13,905 nucleotides of DNA from an uncultured Lachnospiraceae bacterium (GTDB lineage: Bacteria > Bacillota > Clostridia > Lachnospirales > Lachnospiraceae): positions 1 through 13,905 of the forward strand of contig CAMWTF010000025.1 in NCBI GenBank assembly GCA_947177105.1, given 5' to 3'. Below are positions 1 to 7,252 of the stretch, one piece after another. Every line of letters begins with the position of its first letter. Within the stretch, counting starts at the first letter, position 1. The position numbers and the translations under genes were made by a program. The notes under the pieces were generated by a model. It had not been told where the DNA came from and did no database searches. It saw only the letters and a list, made by a program, of their open reading frames with translations.

Positions 1-567
1 GAGTATGAGCGGGCCGGGGCGGATGCCATGTCCGTGCTGACAGAGCCTTTCTATTTTAAGGGACAGGACAGCTTCTTGCAGGAGATCCGGCAGACCGTAT
101 CCATTCCTCTGCTGCGAAAGGACTTTACGGTGGACGAATATATGATCTATCAGGCTAAACTGATGGGAGCGGATGCGGTGCTGCTTATCTGTGCAATCCT
201 GAGTCCCATGCAGCTGGCGGAATACCGGGGGATTGCCCGGGAACTGGGACTATCTGCTCTGGTGGAGGCCCACGATGAGCAGGAGATTGACATGGCCTTG
301 CGGGCCGGAGCGGGTATTATCGGGGTGAATAATCGCAATTTAAAGGATTTTTCCGTGGATATTAATAATTCCCTACGACTGCGGGAGTTGGTGCCTAAGG
401 AGGTTATTTTTGTGTCGGAGAGCGGAATGAAGACCCGGGAGGATATCCGCAGGCTGGAAGAAAACGGCACGGACGCGGTGCTGATCGGGGAAACATTTAT
501 GCGCAGTGGAGATAAGGCCGGGCTGCTGCGGCAGCTGAGAGGTGAGCTTTTGCATAACTGTCTGTGA
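1..567 (+). CDS. trpC: Indole-3-glycerol phosphate synthase, 5' partial
   Basis: TrpC closes the pyrrole ring of indole by converting CdRP to indole-3-glycerol phosphate in the cytoplasm. The reading frame is open from base 1, so the start and roughly the first quarter of the protein lie outside the window; 188 residues are visible. The TIM-barrel motifs of the family follow in order: AGADAMSVLTEP, then PLLRKDF with the catalytic lysine, ALVEAHDE with a catalytic glutamate, NNRNLKDF with the substrate-binding asparagine, VSESGM near the C terminus, and VLIGETFM. It is the first visible gene of a trp operon, and trpF begins 16 bases after its stop. The family assignment is firm. Whether trpE, trpG and trpD lie upstream cannot be seen. 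Confidence 0.96.
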   Translation, partial: EYERAGADAMSVLTEPFYFKGQDSFLQEIRQTVSIPLLRKDFTVDEYMIYQAKLMGADAVLLICAILSPMQLAEYRGIARELGLSALVEAHDEQEIDMALRAGAGIIGVNNRNLKDFSVDINNSLRLRELVPKEVIFVSESGMKTREDIRRLEENGTDAVLIGETFMRSGDKAGLLRQLRGELLHNCL

Positions 568-583
568 CGGAAGAGAGGAGTTT

Positions 584-1177
584 ATGAAGATAAAGATTTG
601 CGGCCTGACCAGGCCGGAGGATATTACCTGTGTGAACCGGCTGCAGCCGGACTATATCGGCTTTGTATTCTGGCCAAAGAGCAGACGGTTTCTGGACAGA
701 GCCCAGGCGGCGCGGCTGAAGGCGCTGCTTTCTCCCACAATTCAGGCGGTGGGCGTGTTCGTGGATACGCAAGTGGAAGAGGTGGAAAGGCTGCTGGCGG
801 ATGGCATCATTGATTTGGCCCAGCTTCACGGGGAAGAATCGGAGGAGGATATCCGCTATCTCCAGACGGTGACGGGCAGGCCGGTGATCAAGGCCGTCAA
901 AGTGCGCAGCCAAAATGACGTGAAGGCGTGGCTTGACAGCGCAGCGGATTATCTGTTGTTTGACAGCGGTATGGGCAGCGGCCGGACGTTTGACTGGAGC
1001 CTGTTAGCGGGTGTGGATCGGCCCTATTTTCTGGCCGGAGGATTAGGGCCGGAGAATCTGGAGCAGGTGCTAGCCCACGGCGGTCCCTATGGCGTAGATT
1101 TAAGTTCATCCCTGGAGACGGACGGGCGCAAGGATCCGGAAAAGATACGCCGGGTGATGGAGTTAGTGTGTGGTTGA
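584..1177 (+). CDS. trpF: Phosphoribosylanthranilate isomerase
   Basis: TrpF isomerises phosphoribosylanthranilate to CdRP, the substrate of TrpC, by an Amadori rearrangement. The 197-residue length is normal for a stand-alone TrpF. It opens with MKIKICGLTRPED, where Cys6 is the expected general base. The expected general acid lies in LLFDSGMGSGRTFDW, followed by the phosphate-binding strands FLAGGLGPEN and GVDLSSSLE. I chose ATG 584 because AGAGAGGAG lies just upstream and the family begins with KIKICG. A longer frame back to 542 would only overlap the end of trpC. A gap of 35 bases separates it from trpB. Confidence 0.95.
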   Translation: MKIKICGLTRPEDITCVNRLQPDYIGFVFWPKSRRFLDRAQAARLKALLSPTIQAVGVFVDTQVEEVERLLADGIIDLAQLHGEESEEDIRYLQTVTGRPVIKAVKVRSQNDVKAWLDSAADYLLFDSGMGSGRTFDWSLLAGVDRPYFLAGGLGPENLEQVLAHGGPYGVDLSSSLETDGRKDPEKIRRVMELVCG

Positions 1178-1212
1178 AGAGTATATGCAAAACTGTAATA
1201 GGAGGAATGACA

Positions 1213-2397
1213 ATGAGTAAAGGACGTTACGGCATTCACGGCGGTCAGTATGTTCCGGAGACGCTGATGAATGAATTGCTCCATCTGGAGGAGCGCTATG
1301 AACATTATAAGAAGGATCCGGAATTTCAGCGAGAGCTGCAGACCCTGTTAAATGAATATGCAGGCAGACCGTCTCTGCTGTACTATGCGGAGAAGATGAC
1401 AAAGGATCTGGGAGGCGCCAGGATCTACCTCAAGAGGGAAGATCTGAACCATACCGGTTCCCACAAGATCAACAATGTGCTGGGCCAGGCGCTGCTGGCC
1501 AAAAAGATGGGCAAGACCCGTATCATCGCCGAGACGGGGGCGGGCCAGCACGGTGTGGCCACAGCCACGGCTGCCGCCCTGCTGGGTATGGAGTGCGAGA
1601 TATACATGGGGGAGGAGGACACCGTCCGCCAGGCGCTGAACGTGTACCGCATGGAGCTTCTGGGAGCGAAGGTACACCCTGTCACCAGCGGTACCCGGAC
1701 ACTGAAAGACGCGGTAAACGCCTGTATGAGGGAGTGGACGAACCGGGTGGAGGACACTCTGTATGTGCTGGGTTCTGTCATGGGGCCCCATCCTTTTCCC
1801 ATGATTGTGAGGGACTTCCAGAGCGTCATCAGCCGGGAGGCTAGGCAACAGATTCTGGAGAAGGAAGGCCAGCTTCCGGCGGCGGTGGTGGCCTGCGTGG
1901 GCGGCGGCAGCAACTCCATGGGTATGTTTTATAATTTTATTGAGGATAAAGATGTGGAACTCATTGGCTGCGAGGCAGCGGGGAAAGGTGTGGACACGGC
2001 GTTGACGGCGGCTACCATCGCCACCGGCAGCTTGGGCATTTTCCATGGTATGAAGTCCTATTTCTGCCAGGATGAATATGGACAGATTGCGCCGGTGTAC
2101 TCCATCTCCGCGGGGCTGGACTATCCCGGCATCGGGCCTGAACATGCCCATCTGCACGACATCGGCAGGGCCCGGTATGTGCCTGTCACTGACGACGAGG
2201 CTGTGGACGCCTTTGCCTATATGGCCAGAACAGAGGGGATTATCTGTGCTGTGGAAAGCGCCCACGCAGTGGCGCATGTGAGAAAGATAGCGAAAAACTA
2301 TAGCCCAGACCAGAGCATTATCATATGCCTCTCGGGCCGCGGGGACAAAGACGTGGCGGCAATCGCCAGATACAGGGGGGTGGATCTTCATGAGTAA
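1213..2397 (+). CDS. trpB: Tryptophan synthase beta chain
   Basis: TrpB is the PLP-dependent subunit that condenses indole with serine to give tryptophan, working as an alpha2-beta2 complex with TrpA. The protein is 394 residues, the usual length. It shows GIHGGQYVPETL at the N terminus, the PLP Schiff-base lysine in HTGSHKINN (Lys85), the catalytic glutamate in AETGAGQHG (Glu107), and the PLP-phosphate loop VGGGSNSMG. Start choice: AGGAGG at 1200-1205 is 7 bases from ATG 1213, whereas ATG 1207 would sit 1 base away and the frame back to 1168 starts inside trpF. Its last 8 bases overlap the start of trpA, which suggests translational coupling of the two subunits. Confidence 0.97.
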   Translation: MSKGRYGIHGGQYVPETLMNELLHLEERYEHYKKDPEFQRELQTLLNEYAGRPSLLYYAEKMTKDLGGARIYLKREDLNHTGSHKINNVLGQALLAKKMGKTRIIAETGAGQHGVATATAAALLGMECEIYMGEEDTVRQALNVYRMELLGAKVHPVTSGTRTLKDAVNACMREWTNRVEDTLYVLGSVMGPHPFPMIVRDFQSVISREARQQILEKEGQLPAAVVACVGGGSNSMGMFYNFIEDKDVELIGCEAAGKGVDTALTAATIATGSLGIFHGMKSYFCQDEYGQIAPVYSISAGLDYPGIGPEHAHLHDIGRARYVPVTDDEAVDAFAYMARTEGIICAVESAHAVAHVRKIAKNYSPDQSIIICLSGRGDKDVAAIARYRGVDLHE

Positions 2398-3187
2398 ACT
2401 ACAGGATAATCAGATCGGCAAGGTATTTCAGACATCCAATCACAAGGCGTTTATTGCCTTTTTGACGGCGGGAGACCCCACGCCGGACTGCACCGTGAAA
2501 TACATTCTGGAGATGGAGCGGGCGGGGGCGGATTTAATTGAGATTGGCATTCCCTTTTCCGATCCCACTGCAGAAGGAGTGGTGATTCAGGACGCCAATA
2601 TTCGGGCACTCCAGGGAGGAATGACCACGGACGGCGCTTTTGATATCGTGAGGCAGGTGCGGGAGCGCTCCCAGATTGCGCTGGCCTTTATGACTTATGC
2701 CAATCCGGTGTTTCACTATGGCTGTGAACGGTTTTTTGCCCGGTGTGAGGAACTTTGTGTGGGCGCCATCATTGTTCCCGATCTTCCCTATGAGGAAAAG
2801 CAGGAGATGGAGGGAGCGGCAAGGGCCCACAATGTGGCGCTGGTCTCCATGATTGCCCCCACTTCCCGGGAGCGGATTCAGATGATTGCCCGGGAGGCCA
2901 GCGGCTTTATCTATGTGGTATCCTCCATGGGGGTAACCGGTGTGCGCAGTGAGATCAGCACCGATCTGGAATCCATGGTGGAGAGTATACGCCAGGTGAC
3001 GGATGTGCCCTGTGCCATCGGTTTTGGTATCAGCACTCCTAAGCAGGCCAGACATATGGCTCAGGTCTCAGACGGCGCCATCGTGGGCAGCGCTATTGTG
3101 AAAATCATTGCCCAGGATGGAGAGCAGGCGGGCCCGGCCATATATGAGTATGTGAAAAGCATGAAAGAGGCCGTGTCCCAGGCGTAA
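2390..3187 (+). CDS. trpA: Tryptophan synthase alpha chain
   Basis: TrpA cleaves indole-3-glycerol phosphate to indole and glyceraldehyde 3-phosphate and passes indole through a tunnel to TrpB. The 265-residue protein has the TIM-barrel signature LIEIGIPFSDP with the catalytic glutamate Glu51, the loop VPDLPYEE, the phosphate-binding VSSMGVTGVR, and GFGIST and VGSAIVKII near the end. The second catalytic acid, aspartate 60 in E. coli numbering, aligns here with glutamate Glu62 in PTAEG. The gene starts inside the last codons of trpB. A weak hairpin spans its stop codon. Confidence 0.96.
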   Translation: MSKLQDNQIGKVFQTSNHKAFIAFLTAGDPTPDCTVKYILEMERAGADLIEIGIPFSDPTAEGVVIQDANIRALQGGMTTDGAFDIVRQVRERSQIALAFMTYANPVFHYGCERFFARCEELCVGAIIVPDLPYEEKQEMEGAARAHNVALVSMIAPTSRERIQMIAREASGFIYVVSSMGVTGVRSEISTDLESMVESIRQVTDVPCAIGFGISTPKQARHMAQVSDGAIVGSAIVKIIAQDGEQAGPAIYEYVKSMKEAVSQA

Positions 3188-3196
3188 AGGCTTGGG
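3177..3196 (+). terminator. Weak hairpin across the trpA stop, no U-tract
   Basis: CCCAGGC (3177-3183) can pair with GCTTGGG (3190-3196) through one G-U pair, leaving a 6-base loop that holds the trpA stop codon. No run of T follows, so it is at best a poor intrinsic terminator. No better candidate was seen before the next gene, so some read-through from the trp operon is possible. Confidence 0.3.
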
Positions 3197-3251
3197 TGCT
3201 GAAAAAGTATAGGGTTATAGCGATGTTTTTATGGTATTCATGCTGTCTATA

Positions 3252-3280
3252 TTGAATTGAACAGCGACTTATGGTAAAAT
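3252..3280 (+). promoter_or_regulatory. Sigma-A-type promoter candidate for the lipoprotein gene
   Basis: TTGAAT at 3252-3257 and TAAAAT at 3275-3280 are separated by exactly 17 bases. This is a good match to the housekeeping consensus in an AT-rich gap after the trp operon. Transcription would begin near 3287 and leave a leader of about 160 bases before the lipoprotein start at 3449. The remaining bases between trpA and that start hold one small open frame (3271-3429) and no other clear element. Confidence 0.5.
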
Positions 3281-3429
3281 TTGAACGATATAAATGCACA
3301 GGTCCTGATGGTCTGCGACAGGGAAAACATCGGTTCGGCAAAAGTATCATAAACAATGGGGGGATTCTTGAAAATGAAGTAGTTGTAGACGGCGTGACAG
3401 AGCAGCGATATTGGATTGCACTGAATTGA
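3271..3429 (+). CDS. Doubtful small ORF, 52 residues
   Basis: An ATG-started frame of 52 codons fills most of the gap before the lipoprotein gene. The peptide begins MVKFERYKC and ends EQRYWIALN. It is hydrophilic and mixed in composition, more like a real protein or gene remnant than a random frame, but I do not recognise it. There is no convincing ribosome binding site, and its ATG overlaps the -10 box of the promoter candidate at 3252-3280, so that promoter could not make an mRNA carrying this start. It may be a decayed gene fragment or chance. Confidence 0.22.
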   Translation: MVKFERYKCTGPDGLRQGKHRFGKSIINNGGILENEVVVDGVTEQRYWIALN

Positions 3430-3448
3430 CTTCACGGAAAGGAAATTT

Positions 3449-4282
3449 ATGAAAAAATCAATGCCGTTTATTGGCACAATGTGTCTTGTTTTGGGGTTGA
3501 CCGCTTGTTGGGGCAGTACAGAAAAAGAGACATCAGAGGAATTATCTGTCCAGTCGGCAGAGGAGAAAGAACGGGGTTTCGTCGGAGCGAGTGAGCCAGA
3601 AGTTATGGAAAATGACGGTATTCCCTATGGATGTCTGGTGGATTTTGACAAAGACAGCCTTCCCGCAGCCTTTGCCAACGCCATCGAAAGCTATTGCCGT
3701 AATGGAACCTTACCAGACGGGCAGAGCGGCCATATTCCCAGCCGTATCTCCTATGCAGTGTACGACATAGACGGGGACGGGCAGGATGAACTGATTATGC
3801 AGGACATCCACACTATCACAGCAAGTATGACAGAGCGAATCTACAACTATGAGAACGGCGTTTTTAGGGAGGAACTTTCTGAATATCCCTCCTTGACCTA
3901 TTACGACAACGGCATGATTTTGGCGGAGTGGTCTCACAATCAGGGCATGGCCGGAGACAGACTCTGGCCTTATACCTTGTACCAATACCATCCGGAGACT
4001 GACAGCTATGAGATTCTGGGAGCCGTGGATGCATGGGATCGGGAACGGGCGGACTTTACCAACGATTGGGGTTCGTTCCCGGAAGAAATTGACACTGACG
4101 AGGATGGCTGTGTATATTTTCTCTTGCCCTCTGACTGGGAAGGTCAATACAGCCGTGCCAGCATCGTGGACGGCCCGAACCATGAGGAATGGCGGAACCA
4201 ATATCTGAGAGGGGCTGGAGTTCTGGAAATCCCTTATCAGGAAGTGGAGGTCTTAATGGTTTTTCCCAATGCAGCCGGGTGA
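3449..4282 (+). CDS. Predicted surface lipoprotein with a calcium-type DxDGDG loop
   Basis: The 277-residue protein starts with a lipoprotein signal peptide: charged MKK, a hydrophobic stretch, then the lipobox LTAC with lipidated Cys20. It should be anchored to the outer face of the membrane. A Ser/Glu-rich linker (about 23-55) follows. Around residues 106-114 the sequence DIDGDGQDE has the spacing of calcium-binding loops found in FG-GAP/VCBS and dockerin-like repeats. The rest is acidic and aromatic-rich. I do not recognise a catalytic domain, so the function is unknown. The start is supported by GGAAAGGAAA just upstream. The gene is monocistronic or heads the accessory group that follows. 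Confidence 0.8.
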   Translation: MKKSMPFIGTMCLVLGLTACWGSTEKETSEELSVQSAEEKERGFVGASEPEVMENDGIPYGCLVDFDKDSLPAAFANAIESYCRNGTLPDGQSGHIPSRISYAVYDIDGDGQDELIMQDIHTITASMTERIYNYENGVFREELSEYPSLTYYDNGMILAEWSHNQGMAGDRLWPYTLYQYHPETDSYEILGAVDAWDRERADFTNDWGSFPEEIDTDEDGCVYFLLPSDWEGQYSRASIVDGPNHEEWRNQYLRGAGVLEIPYQEVEVLMVFPNAAG

Positions 4283-4301
4283 AGGTTGATTATTAACTTA
4301 A

Positions 4302-4322
4302 GAGTCTTTCTCAAAGAGACTC
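4302..4322 (+). terminator. Small hairpin between lipoprotein and acetyltransferase genes
   Basis: GAGTCT (4302-4307) pairs with AGACTC (4317-4322) around a 9-base loop, 20 bases after the lipoprotein stop. There is no T-run after it. It could be a weak terminator or a processing site. Confidence 0.3.
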
Positions 4323-4361
4323 CATGCACTGCAGCGGACGAACCATAGAGGAGTAAATATA

Positions 4362-4814
4362 ATGATGATTCGTAAAATGGTCATAACCGATTATGAAGGA
4401 ATATTTGAATTATGGGAAAATACGGAGGGTATGGGATTGCGAAGCCTTGACGACTCCGTGCAGGGTATTTCCGCCTTTTTAAAAAGAAATCCCACAACGA
4501 GTTTTGTCGCATTGGACAATGATGAAATCATTGGCACCATTCTGTGCGGGCATGATGGACGTAGAGGGTATATTTACCATACGGTTGTCAAAGAGAATTG
4601 TCGTAGGCGGGGAATTGCAACTAAATTGATAGAATCTGCTGTCTCCGCATTACAAAAGGAAGGAATAACACGGGTCTGTCTGAATGTTATGGAGACAAAT
4701 GTTTTCGGTAAATCCTTTTGGGAGAGGAGAGGCTGGGAGAAAAAAGATTTTTTGGACTTCTACAGCAAATCCATCACGAACAAGGAAAATACACCGTTGT
4801 TTGAAATAAAGTGA
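4362..4814 (+). CDS. GNAT-family N-acetyltransferase
   Basis: A 150-residue protein with the GNAT fold, which moves an acetyl group from acetyl-CoA to an amine. The substrate cannot be told. Motif A, which binds the CoA pyrophosphate, is visible as VVKENCRRRGIATKLI, with the R-x-x-G-x-A loop at about residues 81-86. It is preceded by the strand IIGTILCGHDG and followed by VCLNVMETN and SFWERRGW, the usual C-terminal strands. AGAGGAG at 4347-4353 is 8 bases before ATG 4362. The neighbours are unrelated enzymes, so context gives no clue to the role. Confidence 0.85.
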   Translation: MMIRKMVITDYEGIFELWENTEGMGLRSLDDSVQGISAFLKRNPTTSFVALDNDEIIGTILCGHDGRRGYIYHTVVKENCRRRGIATKLIESAVSALQKEGITRVCLNVMETNVFGKSFWERRGWEKKDFLDFYSKSITNKENTPLFEIK

Positions 4815-4824
4815 TATATGACTT

Positions 4825-4837
4825 GGGGGCAGCCCCC
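4825..4837 (+). other. G5/C5 hairpin next to a ribosome binding site
   Basis: GGGGG (4825-4829) and CCCCC (4833-4837) form a perfect short stem with loop CAG. It ends 3 bases before the AGGAGG (4841-4846) of the kinase-like gene at 4852. The element may set access to this ribosome binding site or mark the edge of an inserted segment. No T-run follows, so termination is unlikely. Confidence 0.4.
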
Positions 4838-4851
4838 TACAGGAGGAAAAT

Positions 4852-5367
4852 ATGATCGTATTAATTACAGGTGCGTCCCACACAGGCAAGACAATGCTTT
4901 CACAGAGACTGCTGGAAAAATATAAGTATCCCTATCTTTCCATAGACCACTTGAAGATGGGGCTTATCCGCAGCGGCCAGACAACACTCACTCCCGTAAG
5001 CGATGACATGGCACTGACAGATTATCTATGGCCCATTGTACGTGAAATGATAAAGACGGCCATTGAAAATGGGCAGAATCTCATTGTGGAGGGGTGCTAT
5101 ATTCCCTTTGAATGGGAGAAGGATTTTGAGGCGGAGTATTTAAAAGAGATCAAATACTATTGCCTGGTTATGAGTGAGAAATATATTGCGAATCACTTTG
5201 AATCCATTAAAAAATTCGCGAATGTTATTGAAGAGCGTTTGGACGATGAGTACTGTACGCCGGAGACGGTGCGCAGGGATAACGCCCAGATGCTGGAGCA
5301 GTGCCTTAAATATGGCGCAGAGTATATTTTGATAGATGAAGAGTATCAGGTGGACATCAAGTTGTGA
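4852..5367 (+). CDS. Small P-loop NTPase, probable kinase-like protein
   Basis: The 171-residue protein begins directly with a nucleotide-binding strand and Walker A loop, GASHTGKT (residues 7-14). LSIDHLKMGL follows, where Asp32 sits where small-molecule kinases and zeta-toxin-type phosphotransferases place a substrate or catalytic acid. LIVEGCYIPF (Glu80) resembles a Walker-B-like strand. Length and layout fit the adenylate-kinase/zeta-toxin-like P-loop group, but the substrate is unknown. No antitoxin-like partner gene is adjacent, so I do not call it a toxin. AGGAGG lies 5 bases before the ATG, and a G5/C5 hairpin precedes it. Confidence 0.75.
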   Translation: MIVLITGASHTGKTMLSQRLLEKYKYPYLSIDHLKMGLIRSGQTTLTPVSDDMALTDYLWPIVREMIKTAIENGQNLIVEGCYIPFEWEKDFEAEYLKEIKYYCLVMSEKYIANHFESIKKFANVIEERLDDEYCTPETVRRDNAQMLEQCLKYGAEYILIDEEYQVDIKL

Positions 5368-5384
5368 TTTGAGGAGGATAATCC

Positions 5385-5690
5385 ATGAGATATTTTCCTA
5401 TATTACAGGAACTGTTTGAATCTGACACAGTTATCTTTCTGGTTATTGGAATAGCTGTTTCTGTTTTTGCTGGTCTGCGGTTAAAAAACCATAGGAAGTA
5501 TATTATAGGAACTATTTTGAACGCTGCTGTATATGCAATATGCGAATTGTTATCTAATATACACACAAATTTTATGTTAGAGCTTATTCTACTGTTTGTC
5601 GGAACGATTGCAATAGGATGGTGCGTCGGATTTATTATTTGCGCTCTGTTTCGATTGCTTAAAACTTTCAACTATCGCTCAACACAATAG
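5385..5690 (+). CDS. Small integral membrane protein, unknown function
   Basis: The 101-residue protein has three hydrophobic stretches: VIFLVIGIAVSVFAGL, an amphipathic IIGTILNAAVYAICELL, and LELILLFVGTIAIGWCVGFIICALF. A short basic RLKNHRK loop separates the first two. It is therefore probably a membrane protein with two or three helices. No family is recognised. GAGGAGG at 5371-5377 gives a good start at ATG 5385, only 17 bases after the kinase-like gene, so the two are likely co-transcribed. Confidence 0.7.
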   Translation: MRYFPILQELFESDTVIFLVIGIAVSVFAGLRLKNHRKYIIGTILNAAVYAICELLSNIHTNFMLELILLFVGTIAIGWCVGFIICALFRLLKTFNYRSTQ

Positions 5691-5764
5691 CACAGGCTTG
5701 ACCTACGCTTAACAACCCCGGCTGAACTCCATTTATGCGGGAAAATGCAGGGATGAGGAACAGA

Positions 5765-5827
5765 ATGTTTGGAAATGAATTTGGCGTGTGGGAACTGACA
5801 AGGACAGATACGAGAGGGAGGTTATAA
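5765..5827 (+). CDS. Doubtful 20-codon upstream ORF before the MreB-like gene
   Basis: TGAGGAA at 5754-5760 sits just before an ATG that opens a frame of 20 codons. The peptide starts MFGNEFGV and ends at TAA 5825-5827, 4 bases before the GTG of the next gene. Its first residues recall the start of MreB proteins, but it lies in a different frame from the MreB-like gene. It could be a translationally coupled leader peptide, the remains of an original start, or chance. Confidence 0.22.
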   Translation: MFGNEFGVWELTRTDTRGRL

Positions 5828-5831
5828 GACT

Positions 5832-6416
5832 GTGGAGAGTGGAACAGTATACGAACCTGCGGATATTGTAATACATGTGCGTGATAAAGGTATTGTACTG
5901 AGGGAGAAATCCCTTGTGGCCTTTCGCCGGGACGATGGTAAAATAGAAGCCTTTGGAACGGAAGCGGAGGGGATGATCGGAAAAGATCCGGAGAATATTG
6001 TGGTAATATCTCCCCTTCGACAGGGGATGATAGCGGACTTTATGGTGGCAGAAAAACTCTTCTCCATGCTGCTCATAAAGGCGCTGGGAAAAAGACCGCT
6101 GTTAAAGCCTGCCGTCGCCGTATGCGTACCCAAAGGGATCACGGAAGTGGAGAAGAAGGCTATGGATGATGCATTGATCTTGGGGGGCGCAAAAGAAATT
6201 CTTTTTGCGGATACTTCTGCAGAAGAATTTATGGATGCATTTTTGGGTAAATCCCCTGATCTGTATCATAAGTATAAAATTATTATTGATATCACTAAAA
6301 ACGAGCCGGAGCGTTATATCGAAGAACGTCTGCGGGATGTTCTGGCCTATGCCGAACAGGAGCAGATTCCGCCGGAGAGAGTGGGTGCGCTGCTGCGGGA
6401 GTTAAGGGGACAGTAG
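5832..6416 (+). CDS. MreB-like protein, N-terminal half only, nucleotide loops missing
   Basis: The 194-residue protein matches the first half of the bacterial actin MreB. DKGIVLREKSLVAF fits the strand after phosphate loop 1, GTEAEGMIGKDPENIVVISPLRQGMIADF fits the next block, and VCVPKGITEVEKKA fits the helix before phosphate loop 2. MreB is normally about 335-345 residues. Here the loop-1 motif DLGT aligns with VYEP near residues 6-9, and the loop-2 motif DIGGG aligns with DITKN at about 153-157. A short charged helical tail then ends the protein. ATP binding and filament formation are therefore unlikely. It starts at GTG 5832, with GGGAGG at 5816-5821. It may be a regulator or decoy of cell-shape proteins, or a decaying gene. 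The nucleoside phosphorylase follows at 33 bases and is probably co-transcribed. Confidence 0.7.
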   Translation: MESGTVYEPADIVIHVRDKGIVLREKSLVAFRRDDGKIEAFGTEAEGMIGKDPENIVVISPLRQGMIADFMVAEKLFSMLLIKALGKRPLLKPAVAVCVPKGITEVEKKAMDDALILGGAKEILFADTSAEEFMDAFLGKSPDLYHKYKIIIDITKNEPERYIEERLRDVLAYAEQEQIPPERVGALLRELRGQ

Positions 6417-6449
6417 GATTTTAGGAAAAAGTTGCTGGAGGAAAAGCTT

Positions 6450-7232
6450 ATGATTATCGAAAACGAGTTTCCAATTTTAGAGTACAGCACGGAGAGCAGT
6501 GCGGTAATCAACCCCACAAAAAGCGAGGAACCATTTCCACGTCTGTGCGTTATGACTTTCTTTAGGGAAGTGCTGGAAGCTTTTTTGAAGAAGTATCCTG
6601 GTGAGATCATTGGTACATATTTCTCCGAAATGAAAGAGTTTCCTGCCTACAGGCTCAGATATAAGGAGACGGACATTTGCGTGATTCAGGCCGTGGTGGC
6701 TTCCGGCTCCATTGCGATGATGACGGACTGGCTGTATGGAAAGGGCGTAGAGGTATTATTATGCTGTGGGGGCTGCGGCGTACTTGCCGATATTCCGGCG
6801 GGCGACATCATGATCCCGGTCCGGGCGCTGAGAGACGAGGGAGCTTCCTACAAATATCTACCGCCAAGCAAATATGTTGAAATACATAAAAAACCGGTGC
6901 AAATATTTAAGCAGGCGCTGGAAGATTATGGAATACCATATATTGAATGCACCACATGGACAACGGACGGCTTTTACCGGGAGACAAGGGACATGGTGGA
7001 GCACAGGATCAGTCAGGGCTGCCAGACGGTTGAGATGGAATGCGCCACCATGGCTGCGATAGCCCAATTTCGGAACAAGGTATTCGGCCAGCTGCTGTAC
7101 AGCGGGGACATTCTGGTAGGGACAGAGAAGTATGATAACAGAAATTGGAATGAAAATTTATCGGCGAGAGAGAAAATTTTCCATATAACGCTGGAGGCGT
7201 TAATCCGGTTTGAGAATGATGTGGAGAAATAG
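6450..7232 (+). CDS. Nucleoside phosphorylase (uridine phosphorylase-like, PNP/UDP family)
   Basis: A cytoplasmic enzyme of the PNP/UDP family, which splits a nucleoside with phosphate into a base and ribose 1-phosphate. The 260-residue protein shows the central strand VEVLLCCGGCGVL, then IPVRALRDEGASYKYLP. Near the C terminus, WTTDGFYRETRDMVEHR runs into TVEMECATMAAIAQFR, the family's ribose-binding glutamate motif. It most resembles the uridine phosphorylase side of the family, but substrate choice is an inference. GGAGG at 6437-6441 is 8 bases from ATG 6450, so I prefer this to the TTG at 6432, which lies upstream of that site. It follows the MreB-like gene and ends shortly before a hairpin terminator. 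Confidence 0.85.
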   Translation: MIIENEFPILEYSTESSAVINPTKSEEPFPRLCVMTFFREVLEAFLKKYPGEIIGTYFSEMKEFPAYRLRYKETDICVIQAVVASGSIAMMTDWLYGKGVEVLLCCGGCGVLADIPAGDIMIPVRALRDEGASYKYLPPSKYVEIHKKPVQIFKQALEDYGIPYIECTTWTTDGFYRETRDMVEHRISQGCQTVEMECATMAAIAQFRNKVFGQLLYSGDILVGTEKYDNRNWNENLSAREKIFHITLEALIRFENDVEK

Positions 7233-7252
7233 AGTTGGATATGTTCTGTTTT

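Noticed and set aside
1348..2391. 347-codon open frame on the minus strand
   Set aside because: Lies wholly opposite trpB, which has every family motif; the His- and Gly-rich product is a typical antisense shadow.
3188..3448. Trp-type leader, T-box or riboswitch
   Set aside because: The region is downstream of trpA, and I saw no T-box sequence, tandem Trp codons or antiterminator pair.
4852..5367. Zeta-type toxin of a toxin-antitoxin pair
   Set aside because: The P-loop layout is similar, but there is no small antitoxin gene beside it and the motif support is too general.
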